Part shown: one piece after another, positions 37,801 through 49,800 of the stretch | Numbering within the stretch: the stretch's first letter is position 1 | Layout of the letters: every line of letters starts with the position of its first letter | Origin: Monarcha castaneiventris obscurior | Taxonomy: Eukaryota; Chordata; Aves; Passeriformes; Monarchidae | Assembly (NCBI GenBank): GCA_026261815.1 | Contig: JAMPIT010000493.1 | Span: forward strand, 1,577,001-1,641,000 | Direction of reading: 5' to 3' | DNA length: 64,000 bases | The notes under the pieces: model-generated | Database searches by the model: none | Told to the model about the DNA's origin: nothing | Seen by the model: the letters and a program-made list of their open reading frames with translations, nothing else | Translations under genes and position numbers: made by a program

Positions 37801-40800
37801 CCAGTGGGGACCCCCAGGTAAGTTTTTGGGAAAAAGCCAAACAGCAGGACCTAAGAATAAATGGGTTTCTATTTAAGTAGTTTAGGAATCCACCCAGAGC
37901 AGGAAGTCAGGAAATTATTTTCTTCTAGAAACTGTCAGATCAGACAGATTTGATGCATGTAGAATAGTTAGTCTTTGTGTCCAGCTGGTAAAACAGTAAA
38001 AAATAACCAAGATCCTTTGGATTTTTTTGTCCTATCACTCCTCTCTGAAAAATCCACCAGGCCACTTCAGTCACTATTAACAACCCTATGAATTTTCCTG
38101 CCATTCCAGCCTGAAGCCTGGGCCTGTGTCCAGCACAGTCCTCTCTTTACACTTGCACATCCGCCCATGTCCGTATCTCATTGTGCTTTCCTGCAACTCC
38201 AGCTTTCCCTCCCAAAGACAGTATTCACAAAGAATTCATCCGAAGCATTTTTCTCAATGACTTCATCCACTCTGGCTTGGCCTTTCACAGCCCTCCTCAG
38301 TGCCCCACCTAGCACATCACCCCGAGTTAACCTACAGGATGCTGACCTGTGGACAGTTGGCCTCCCCTGCCTTTGTCCAAATTTCCAATAAATATCTCTG
38401 CACTTTTTCTTGCAACACGTCATATCCCTGGGAAGGTCTTCCCCACAGGTTTGCAGATGCAGCACAGGGCCGTCTTCCAGCTCCTCCCATCAAACTCTTT
38501 GCTCCCTGCCAAAACATCACCCTATGACCATGTGACTGCCACAGCTGGTGGATCACACTCCATTTGGGATGTGCTTCCCCACCCTCTGGTGTTTCCCCCA
38601 GTGGTCCCAGACCCGAGTTTTCTGTTTCATTTCTTTGTGAAAGTGGTGAGTCCTTTTGCAGTGCAGCTCCTTAAATACCCCTGGGGAAATGCGTTTGATT
38701 GGTGTGCTGCTGCCATGTGAACCTGACTTGTCTGGTGCTCTCAATGTCCCTCTGACATTCTCTGTTTCTTGGCTTAAATTTTGTGTTCTCTGACAATTCG
38801 TCCCACTTTGCCTCAACCCTCTTTCTCACATGCTGCCTAAGTAGTTCCCTTCAGCCTTTCCCTCAGGTGGTCTGTTTCACCTAGGTCAGTATTTCTGGTT
38901 TAGATTCATGGCATTTCTCATGATACAGTGCAGCACTTTGCATTCCCTATTTCTCCTACATCAAACATCTTTTACTAACTCCCTGTGCTGCTGTTTCTCT
39001 GAGCAATTTGCCCAGGCTGGAGACAGTGAGCACCTAAACTAGGTCAAATGCATTTTAGAATCTTATGTAGTATACTACAGTGCAGAGACACCCCTGTCCA
39101 CACATCTGCTGTGGCTCCCTCAGAGAACCCAAATAAACTTGTAGGCTGTGACTTCCTTCAAAAAAACCCATGTGAATCCTTGTGCCAAAAAAATTAATTT
39201 CTCAAGGTATTTGACTCCCATGTTTTTGTAGTTGGCTTGGAACACATCAGATTAACTGACTTTTGCAGAACTTCCTTTGTAGCAACATTTGCCACCTTCT
39301 GTTTTTACAGTGCTGAGTCTTACTCAAGTTCATAGACACCTTTTTAGTCAAATTCACATCCGAGATACATGAGGAGTCATAGAGTCACAGAATGGCTTCA
39401 GCTGGAAGAGACTCTGCAGACCATCCTGTCCCACCCCTGCCATGACAGGGACACCTTCCACTATCCCAGGCTGCTCCAAGCCCCATCCAGCCTGGCCTTG
39501 GACACTGCCAGGGATCCAGGGGCAGCCACAGCTTCTCTGGGCACCCTGTGCCAGGGCCTCCACACCCTCACGGGGAACGATTTCTTCCTACTCTCTAATC
39601 TAACCCTGCCCTCTGTCAGTGTGAAGCCGTTCCCCCCTTTTTTTCTCACTCCAGGCCCTTGTTCAAAGTCTCTCTCCAGGCTTTTGTAGGCTGACTTCAG
39701 GTACTGAAAGTTTGCACTAAGGTCCTCCTGGAGCCTTCTCTTCTCCAGGCTCTCTCAGCCTTTCAGTGCCATGCCCTGCTTTGCTCAGTTGGCTCAACCA
39801 TGAGCCTGTTGGAAATCCGTTTCATGACTTTTCTCATTCCCTTCATTGCCTCCATGATACTTTCTTTCCATTCATTGCTCCTTTATTACAGGTTTTTCCA
39901 AGTCGAAGTCCTGGCTTCACCCCTGCTTTGAACCTGCTTTGATCTAGCTCTGAATCTCTAACTGGCTGCTGGTGGCATTAATTCTCAGAACAGCATGTGT
40001 CTATGCCCGTTTGGGAAGCTGCTTTTCCTGGGAGCTGTGGCAGCTTTTGCAGAAGAGTCCTTAGCAAGGAAAGCATCTGACCATAGACTTGTGGTTGCAA
40101 GAAGCTGTTCTGCACACCCTCAAAGTCTTTTTGGCCTCTCACTCTATCTCCCTGTGTCTTGGGCCATCCTGAGCTGCTTTGCTCTGACTGCCTCCTTGTC
40201 TGTTCCTGGCACAGGCTGTCTCCCACTGTGGAGCAGCTCCTAGGCATTGGCCAGGATGCTTTCTTAGACCTGGGCAGCAGCCACCCTGCAAACAAACGCT
40301 GGCAAGATCTCCCCAGCAAGCTCAGCCACAGTTCTTGGAGACAGGTCAGGGGGTGGGGGGAAAAGCCACAAGTGAGAACAACACGGAGCTATGCTGTGCT
40401 GGGCACAGGGCCAGACCTTGTTTATGGCTTCCTAGAGTGTGAGCAGCTAAATGCTGCCCGTTCAGGTTGTCACAGCTGCCACCCAGGGGACAGCAGAACA
40501 GCCGTGGAGCTGCACGTGTGTGGTGTGAGGCATGGCGCTGCTGCTGCTGGGTGTTGAGCCCCGGGATGAGCACTGGGTGCCCGGGCAGTGGGATTTGGGA
40601 TGGGAGTCCCTGGCACAGCCCAGTGAGGATGCCAAGAGCCATTCACACGCTGCACACCGGCTGTCACAGCACCTGAGCCCCACCTGCGACAGGTACAGGG
40701 GGCACTGCCAGCCTGGGGGGGACTGTGGGACGCATTAGTGTCCCTGACCCCAGGGGAACACGAGGCCACCCTTCCACAGACAGGCAGGAACCGCCTGACG

Positions 40801-43800
40801 GCAGGACACTGCCACCACCACATCCCCAGCAGTGGATGTCCCCATCCCCATCCCTCTTCCCGTACCCAGCAGGGCAAAATGCCACCCGGTGGGACACTAA
40901 GCCTCCTGTGGCTGTGCTCAGGGCGGTGTGAAGCCCCCATCCCACTGTGGCAGGACACTTATTCCCAGCGGGTGCCACCGTCCCCCGGCTCAGCCCAACC
41001 CGGCCCCGGCTCGGCTCGGCGCGGCGGAGGCGAGAGAGGCGGAGCAGCAAAGCGGCGCCTGCCGCAGCTCCCCCTCCCTCCGTCTATCCCTGACGAGCCG
41101 AGCCGAGCCGAGCCGAGCCGAGCCGAGCCGAGCCGAGCCGAGCCGAGCCGAGCCGAGCCGAGCCGAGCCGAGCCGAGCCGAGCCGAGCCGAGCCGTGCCA
41201 TGCCATGGGACCCGCCTCTCCCCGCCCCGCGCAGCCATGCTAGGCTCCGAGAGCGGCCGCGATGATGCGCTCCGCTTCCCTCCGCAGAGCCCGGGCTCCC
41301 CAGCGGCGCCGCGGCGACAGAGCAAGGAGAGCAGCCTGACGGTGAGTGCGGGGTAGCGGGGCGGGGGGGCCGCGGCGTTCCGTGCCCAGGAGCATCCTCC
41401 CTGCGCCGCGTTTGGGTGTGCGAACGCTGCCGAACCCAGGGAGGCTTCGGGGTCTCTGCCCCGCGCGGTTCCCTGTGGAATAATGATGGTTCTGGGGTGC
41501 CCTAAGAGGTGCTTCGGGCTGTGAGCCAGGTGTCCTGGAAAAACTTCCTCGTCTGATCATCTTCCCCCCACTACAGCGTCTGTACTGGGAGAAGTGCTGA
41601 AGAGTTAAAGACAGACAGCAGACCTGGGTCATTGATCTGCTGGGGCAGGATCTTTTTTTTTTCTCCATCTGTATTTGAGGTGTCAAGAAGGTTTCTTGTG
41701 GCAGAGTGTCCAAGTGAAGGTTTCTGATGGAAAGTATAGGCAAAGGTTTTATATTTCAGTGTGAAGTTAATCTTAGATTTACTTCTAGTCTTTATAATTT
41801 AAGTGACTCAATGAAGAGACTTTTTACAAGAACATGTAGTGACAGGACAAGGGACAGTGGTTTTAAGTTGAAAGAAAGGAGATTTAGATAAGATATTAGG
41901 AAGAAATTCTTGCCCGTGAGGGTGGTGAGGCCCTGGCACAGGGTGCCCAGAGCAGCTGTGGCTGCTGCATCCCTGGAAGTGTCCAAGGCCAGGCTGGATG
42001 GGGCCTGGAGCAACCTGGGATAGTGGAAGGTGTCCCTGCACGTGGCAGGGGGATGGAAAGAGATGGGCTTTAAGGTCCTTTCCGACCCAAACCATTCTGT
42101 GATTCTGTGTTATGAATGAAAATGTTCTCAGTTCTATGATGTATCTCAGTTTACAGACATTAGTATCTTTTGTGTGCTTGGTGACCTCATCTGGAACACA
42201 GTTAGCACTCACAGGCTCTTCAGTGAAGGACACATGATTAAAAAAAAAAAAGGAAATCAAAACAGATGAATAAAAGTGGCTAGTAATAGAAAGTTTTGCT
42301 TAAATGGAAATCAGAAGAAACGAGCAGATAAATTAATTACAGTGATAAAGGAGAGGCAATAACCATACTTGGCAGCTGCAAGTATTGGCAGGGTATCAAG
42401 TCCCTGAGAACAAAAGGAATAATTTAATATTATACATCCTTAATGTTACTACGAGGAGGAGATTGTTGCCTGCATTGTCATGTGCAGCCTGCGGATTTAT
42501 TCCTTACTGGGCTGGGTTGCTGGTGACAGAGAGCAGGGCTGGAAACACACAGGTGCCTCTGACTGCGATGTGGGTCAGCTACTGCCATGCAGGTACAGTG
42601 TTCTGGGGCGGGAGGGGGAAATCTTCAACAGTTTTTGGAAAAAAAACCCACTTCAATCAGTGATTTTAATGATTAAAATCTGTTGTTACCAATGTTAGTA
42701 CTGTTAATTGGTATATTGAGAGCGTGGCATGCTTTGAAGTAAGAATAAATCTGTATGTTCAGACATTTTTGCAGATGTCTAGAAGAATCAGCTGTTACAG
42801 GGCTGCGCTGGCTGGGGCAGGAGACATGTCCCAGCCCCTGAATGCAGCCCCTGCCTGCTCGGGTTGGGGGGTTGAAGTAAATCATGGGCTCAACATCATG
42901 TCCAGAGGGACTAGACATGGTCACAGGGTGGGTTGCACTGGGCTGCATGGCACAGCACAAGAGCAGCAGTACTTGTTTTTCTGCAATCCCTGCTGCTCAT
43001 AGGGCTGAGGACTCAAGCTGTTCTGTGAGTGTGGTTTTCCATATTTGCTGGCCCATGTGCCATCAGGTAACATCTGCAAATCAAGAAACTGTGTGTTGTG
43101 TCAGGGTCACTGGGTGTGCGTTTCTCCAGCAGAAGCCCAAAGCTTTCAAGTAGGATGAATCAGATAGACAAAAATAAGCTAATTTTGACAGCTGTTTGCT
43201 CCAAGCCATTGCCTCCATCAAGGCAGCATTGTGAAAAATAAATCTCATATGGAGTGTAAACGGTAAAGCGGTGTAAGTGTTTTTGCTGTCTCCTAGGAGG
43301 TTCTATTTGCTCAGTGCCACTCAAGCTGACGTCGGGATGTTCTAGTTAGCAGAGCTGCAGGGCATGTCCTTAGCTTGCTGTCAGATGCTTTTCCTTGGTC
43401 TGTAGCTGTGCTCAGGCAGAACCTCTTCTTGCAGAGGGGAGTTCTGTGATTTACTTTGAGATTTTTGGTCCAGGAAACCTCCCTTCAAACCGAAATCCTG
43501 TGGCACACAGGCTGCAGACATCAGGTGATGTCCAACCAAGCTGCTGCTGCATCATCGCCTTCAGCAGAGGAGTGGGAGTATCTTCCCCAGGATGCATCTG
43601 CCTCCTCTGCATCCAAGAAGCATTAAGTAGCACAGCTTCTGGAAACCCTGAAGGCAGGTGGAGCTGGAGTATTTCCCATCTGCATGCACCCAACAAGAAT
43701 AATCTGGTGGTTTCTCTTTGGTCACTGAATGTTACCGACGTTGTCTTCCATTTTCTTTGGAAGAAGAACTCCAGCTGGGTGTGTCATAGGCTGTTACAAA

Positions 43801-46800
43801 ACTGCAGATGTGTGGTCTGTGCTGGTTTTACAATGAGCTTCAAGGTGCACTCACTGTTCTAAGGCTGGATGGTTTGCTGGCTGGTTCCTGAAGTCTCTGG
43901 CCATGAGTTGACTGTGGAAGCTGGAGATGATTTACAATGAGTAAGGGAGAGTTAAATGGAGAATGTACAGGGGGATATCACCTGAGGAACAGAGCTATGT
44001 TGTACTTGGAAGAGCAAGAAAGATGCCTGATTATAAGGTATTTCTGAGTGTGGGTTTCTTTCTTAAAAATTCTCAAGTGCCTTGTCAGGACAGTGCAGGA
44101 CTTGGAAAACCAGTGCAGGGCGGTGTTTGGATTGCAGTGTTGGACACATCGATGGACACGTGCTGCAGAGGGGGAGATGGGCAGCCTGTGCACAGGAACT
44201 TGGGATTTCCTGCTGCTGTGCTCTGTGTCTGACACAGTGTGAGAAACACAGGGTTTGAGGAGCACAGGACGAGGCTGCATGTTCAGCACAGTTTCCCCCT
44301 CTGCCCTGGGGCTGGTTGCATGGTGGATACTGTCAGAAAAGCCCTGGTTTGGCAGGGGCCTGAATAATCTCTGAACCTTTCTAGGATAGACCAAGTAAAG
44401 AGGGCTCCTGCACACTTTTGGCAGAATCTTCCCTTTGAAATAGGAAGGAATCAGTGGATTCGTTAACTTTTTGGAGGACTTGTCTGTTCTTACCAGCTTC
44501 TTACCCTACCAGCACTTAAACCCCAGGGAAATTTATGGTTTTGAAGCTACCCAGAATAGCCTAGGCATTTCTGGGCTTCCTTGTCTGGGGAGAGTTCAAG
44601 CTGCCCAAGCCTGAGGCTGTGCCCAAGCTCTTCTGAGATGTTCCCCAGCCTTTGCATTTGGCTGTTTTACCCAAGTGGTTCCATTTGCCACATGAACTCA
44701 ATGGAGTTGGATGTTGTACTTTTTGGATCTCAGCTAAAACTGTAAAGAAGATGCTGAAGTGAGGCGATCTGGCACATCTGTTCTGTGTTTAAGGTGCTGT
44801 GAATGTGTAGAAGTCAGAAAAATAATGTGCATTTTTAAGTTGAAGAAATAAGCAAAAATGCTGCCCTGCTTATTTGCTTTATCATGGCACAGTAAGTTCG
44901 CTCTCTCTCTGCTCATTTATTTATGTTGAGTCTGATGTAATAAACATGTAGTTGATTATCTACGCTTTGATCAAATTATTCTTCTTTTATTCATGTTGCT
45001 TGGCAATGTCTCATTTACTGGTGAGTGGTGGCAGTGACTTCAAAGCCTGTAGAGACTCTGAAATCCAGGAGATTAATGTGCATGTCCAACCCAACAAAGT
45101 TTGTTACTCTTGTGCAAATCCAGTGCATTCACCTGGCTCCCTGGGTTTTTTCCTCTTCTGTCACCCTTTTGTGTCTCAGACATAATGAAGAGTCACCTAC
45201 AACGTAAACAGCTCATTTTGCCATGACTGCCAATGTACTAATGGGAAATAGGAGCTGGAATATTCAGTTGTTGAGAGTATAATTGCATTTGCTCATGATC
45301 AGTACACAGGCAGAAGTATTTTAATCCACTGACTTTGGCACACAGCTATCAAAAGAAACACATCAATTTGTGCTGCTTCTCTGATCCCCTGGGTGTGTGT
45401 GTGTTCTCCACCAAGCTTTGTTGTCACCATGTTTTTTTTCCTTCTCTGACTCTGTACCTTCTGTCCTCTGTGACCCAGTGGCTCTCAGACAGGTTTTCTG
45501 GTGCCACTTGTGGCCACTGGCAGCTGGAAAGACGAGCTGCTGTCCTCTGGCAGGTTTGCTCAGCTCTTCCTTGGGGTTTTGCCCTGCTGGTGTCTTGTTA
45601 ATAAGTTTGCTTTGTTGAAAGCTGACAACAGCCATTATTTTGACAAAAAGGCTGTGTAAGAACTTACTGTCATGGTGAGGCTGATTATCACCTCAGCTGT
45701 CCCAGTGGAGCTTGTGAGAAATGCAATGCAGGTCATCACACCTTGTTTTCTCCTCATGTTCTGTGATTCCATCATTATCTGAGAGACGTGTTTTAATTTG
45801 TTTTGTTTCTGACTGGCAATTACAGCTGTAATAGTCACCTTCTGCAAGCTTTTGTTAGGCCTTGCTGGCAAGTCAGCAAAGTGAGGATATTCACACTGCC
45901 ACAGGTTTGGATTTGGAGCTTGCACAGAGCCTCGCCAGCTCCCAGGGATGGGAGCCAAGTGTGGTCTCTCAAAATTAGTGAGGGCAGTGGTCCTGTGCAT
46001 GGAGGGAGTGTCACTGTCCACAGGAGTGATGGAGCTGTTAATGCTGTCAAACATCAGGACATCATCACGAGATGCTTTGGCTGACTTTAGCATCAGTCAG
46101 CTCATCAGTGGGACTAAGCTGCTGAAGCAGAGTGCTTTTTTTTCAGCTCTCTTTGCTTTTAGAAGCAAGAAAAGGAGCATTTCAGAGGGAGAACTGGGAG
46201 GGGGGAATGCCACACTGTCACGCCACTACTGCTCAGTGCCAGCCTGGCGTTCCCCTCCTGCTGGGAAATCCTGAGAGGTTTTAGAACTAGTAGGAAATAC
46301 CAATCCAGGAGCTCTTTTTTAAGTGTAAGAAATGTGTGGTAATAAAGGAAAGATCACAGGACTACCTATGTGGTCATATGTAATTTTTAGTAATACTATA
46401 GTAATATTTCTAGAGTTTTGAAAATTTTCATGCCCCTTGCTGGGACTTGGTGTAAAAAGCTGTGAGTTCTACTAAGTCCTGTTTACTGTAATTTTTTTTT
46501 CCTAAGATTGCAAAAGCTTATGCACTTGAGTTTTTTAATTCTGGCACTAGCTCCCTTTTAAAAGTGACCGAATGGCCTAGACCCAAATGGCCTCATGACT
46601 CTTTCCAGACAATTCAGCATCATTTCCAGACAATTCAGTCTTCTGAGAAGTGAAGAATACTTGATTTATTCCTAGAACTTTGAGCCTGATGATACTCTTT
46701 GAGAAATGTGAATTAACCCTACTCTCATCACTTGCTGACGTGCATACCCACTGTTCCTCTTCCTGCTGCATTCCTGGAGTTCTGTCCACTGCAGTGGGAC

Positions 46801-49800
46801 ACTGTCACCAGTCCAGCCTTGGCATTTCCAGTGACTCTGTGGTTGTTGCTTCAGGACATTGAGACTCACTGTTACATCTCTAATCAGCAGCTTCCAGCTG
46901 ACACAGATTCAGTTTTTGTGAAACAGGCACTGCCTTCAGCAGGGAATAGGAATCCCCCACGCTGTTTCTCTTTGCAGATTTTTAAGCTGCAGGGTACAGC
47001 TCCTGTGCCCCCCACTGCAGATCCTCTCCCTGTCCTGGTGGGCAGTGCCACGATGCAATGATCCAACTCGAGATATTCTGTATTCCTCTGATTCTGTGAT
47101 GCCCAGTCTTCCGTGAAAGGCTGCAGAAGCCACTTAGGAGGTGCAGTGGTTGGGGCATGGCCATCCTGCTCTGACCTGAGCTGAGTTCTCTAACTCCTGA
47201 GGTGTGACTCTTCTGACAGGGACACAAGGGAGCAGGGAAGGTGTTCGCAGTGCTGTCTGTGGTTGGGACCCTGTGGCTGGTGGAGGCTGGCCCTGTCTGG
47301 AGATGCTGGCTCTGTTTGGAGGTGCTGGCTCTGTTTGGAGGTGCTGACTCTGACTGGACGTTCTGGCTCTGGCTGGGGGTGATGCTGGCTCCTGGTTGGA
47401 GGTGCAGGGTCACCAGTGCATGGCCACTGCCTGCAAAGCCCAGATCTCTGACCTGCAGATCAGTTTGGAGCCTGATGGCAGCTAAAAAGGAAGACGTGGT
47501 TTAGGATCTAGCTGAGGTGACAGCTGAAAACACCATTGGTACAGGGTCCTCAGCCTGCTTTGAGGTGGACTTGGCAAGCTCTGGGCTGAGTGATTTAAGT
47601 GGAGCAAGCTCTTGCACTATTACAGGACAGCTGCTGAACCTCCAGCCTGGGTTCCAGCAGAACCAGTGTGGGTTTGTAGGAGCAGCCTTGTATCAGCTAA
47701 AGGTTTTGTGTGCTGTGCTGTGGCGTGGTGGGTTTGCACTGTGTCAGCACCCACATCCTTTCTGATCCTCTCTGAATAGCCCCAAGCAGATTCACTGCAT
47801 GTAAGCCCTGCCTCTGGGTCTGCCCGTGCAGCTGTGCTAACCCGACCCACAGATTTGTGTATGGATTTCCTGTGAGCATTAACTGATCCAAAACACCCCC
47901 CCCCCCCCCCCCCAGTTATATCTGTGGGTCTTCCATCCCCAATATCTCTTGATCCCCTGATGAATACCCAAGTGCTCTTAGTGTTCCCATGACCCTGTGG
48001 GTGCACTGAGAGGGGCTGGTTTAGGGTACCTGCCCAGCAGGGATTTGGGGTGAGAATACAAACTGGCAGTGGGCTCTGACCCTCGCTGGTGCTGCCTCTG
48101 GAAGGCTTGGCTGTGTCCAGGGTTGTTCTGCAGGAGCTGTCGTGCTCATTGCCTTCGCTGTGCTGTTATCAGGCTGAATGTTCCACTGTGATAACTTAAT
48201 GAGCACTTGGGCTTTTTTATGCTGTTGTTTAACGACCGTGTGATGAGTCCTGTCTGACAGATCGCCGTGGTTTCTGCACACTGGACTTCCGAGAGCCCCT
48301 GCTCCTTTCTGCTGAGAGCATCGCTTCCCTCTGAAAAGGTCTTTGAGATAGATGGAAGGGCTCTGTGCTGAAAAAATAATTCCTTTTTTTGTCATCCTGT
48401 AGGAGACTGGCATAGCCGAGGTTGTTCTGCAGCAATAGTGCCTGCAGTGCTCTCTGATGGTCACTGTTTCTGTGCTCGGGGCATTTCACATCTATCACAG
48501 TTTTTACGGATCTGGGAGAGCTCCCTGGATGGTGCTTTCCAAATCCAGTAGGTTTTCCTCACGTGAAATGGGTAGTTTATTTCCCTCTGAGCTGACACTC
48601 CTGCTTGCAGAGAGTAGCATTCTGGGAATACTTAGCTGCTGTTTCCATGCAACAACCAATTTTTCTTCACTGCTGTGCATTCACTGTGGATTTTCTGATG
48701 GGAAGCATGTGGATATAACTTTTTATTTACATATTTCTCATTAACAGCTAAATTTCTTCACTGTCTAAACTCTCCTTTTTTTTTTTTTTGCTTTTTTTTT
48801 TAACAGATCAACTGTGTGACTTTCCCCCACCCTGACGTAATGCCAGAGCAGCAGTTGCTGAAACCTTCAGAGTGGAGTTACTGTGATTATTTCTGGGTAA
48901 GTAGGCAGCCAGCCACATGCCACATGCAGCTCCAGAGCTTCCAAGAAAGTGGAATAAACAGCTTGATTTGTGGTACAAGGTAAAGGAGAATTTGGGCTGA
49001 GATACAATGTGTTCAGAGAGTACCACAGAGACTGGGGATGCCAGTGAAGCTCTCCTGGAAACATCTGACCAGTCTGAGATGTGGCTGATTATCAGAGGAG
49101 TGTCTAGAAAGGCAAGGACAGTTCTCAGGAGATGGATTTAGTCAGGAAATAGGGAGGATGTAGGACAAGCCACGTATCCCAAAACACCACAGGCAAAAGG
49201 GCAGTGCAGTGGGAGGGGGATGGAATCACAGAATCCCAGACTGGTTTGGCTTGGAAAGGATCTTAAAGCCCCTCCTGTCCCACCCCCTGCCAGGGGCAGG
49301 GACACCTTCCACTAGCCCAGGTGACTCCAAGCCCCATCCAACCTGGCCTGGGACGCTTCCAGGGATCCAGGGGCAGCCACAGCTTCTCTGGGCACCCTGT
49401 GCCAGGGCCTACCCACCCTCACAGGGAAGGATTTCTTCCCAATATCCCATCCAACCCTGCTCTCTGACAGTGGGAAGCCATTCCCTGTGTCCTGTCATTC
49501 CTTGTTGAAAGTCCTTCTCCCACTTTCCTGGAGCCCCATTAGGCACTGGAGGGGGCTCTAAGGTCTCCCCAGAACCTTTTCTTCTCCAAGCTGAACAGCC
49601 CCAACTTCCTCAGCTTGTGGCTCCAGCTTAGTGGCCTCCTCTGCACTCACTCCAACAGATCCACAGGTCCATAGGATAGCAAGGTGGCTGACAGGGAGTA
49701 TGATTTTAGTGTTCCCCAGAGCACGAGAGCTAGGGGTACACACAGAAGCAGGGGGTGCCCCTTCTACAACAAGCAGAGAGTTGAAAACCTTTTGTTAAAT

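Larger units (their letters stand above)
37818..41287 (+). other. GAS7: GAS7 intron leading into the internal CpG island (3.5 kb)
   Basis: This intron contains a minus-oriented CR1 fragment (39377-39758) and, in its last part, the CpG-rich promoter block and the GAGCC repeat. The 3' end of the intron in the long transcript is 5'UTR and coding sequence in the short transcript. Between 37818 and 39376 I see nothing recognisable. Confidence 0.85.
40970..41480 (+). promoter_or_regulatory. GAS7: CpG island, probable internal GAS7 promoter
   Basis: This is the densest CpG block of the window outside retroviral LTRs. It is very GC-rich, with many CpGs, a GC-box-like CCCGCCCCGC at 41221-41230 and no TATA box. 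It surrounds an ATG that opens into GAS7 coding sequence in frame. CpG islands of this kind mark vertebrate promoters. It fits the known existence of short GAS7 isoforms that lack the SH3 and WW domains. The transcription start cannot be placed from sequence. Confidence 0.75.
41342..48806 (+). other. GAS7: GAS7 intron (7.5 kb)
   Basis: This is the first intron of the short transcript. It starts in the CpG island and contains a plus-oriented CR1 (41815-42109), a 19-bp minisatellite (47297-47400) and a run of 18 C (47896-47913). No coding exon is recognised. The acceptor end has a long T-rich tract (about 48771-48803). Confidence 0.9.

Noticed and set aside
47045..47101. Possible CR1 3' terminus (GATTCTGTGAT end)
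   Set aside because: Only the last 20-30 bp look like CR1 and the preceding bases do not follow its order.
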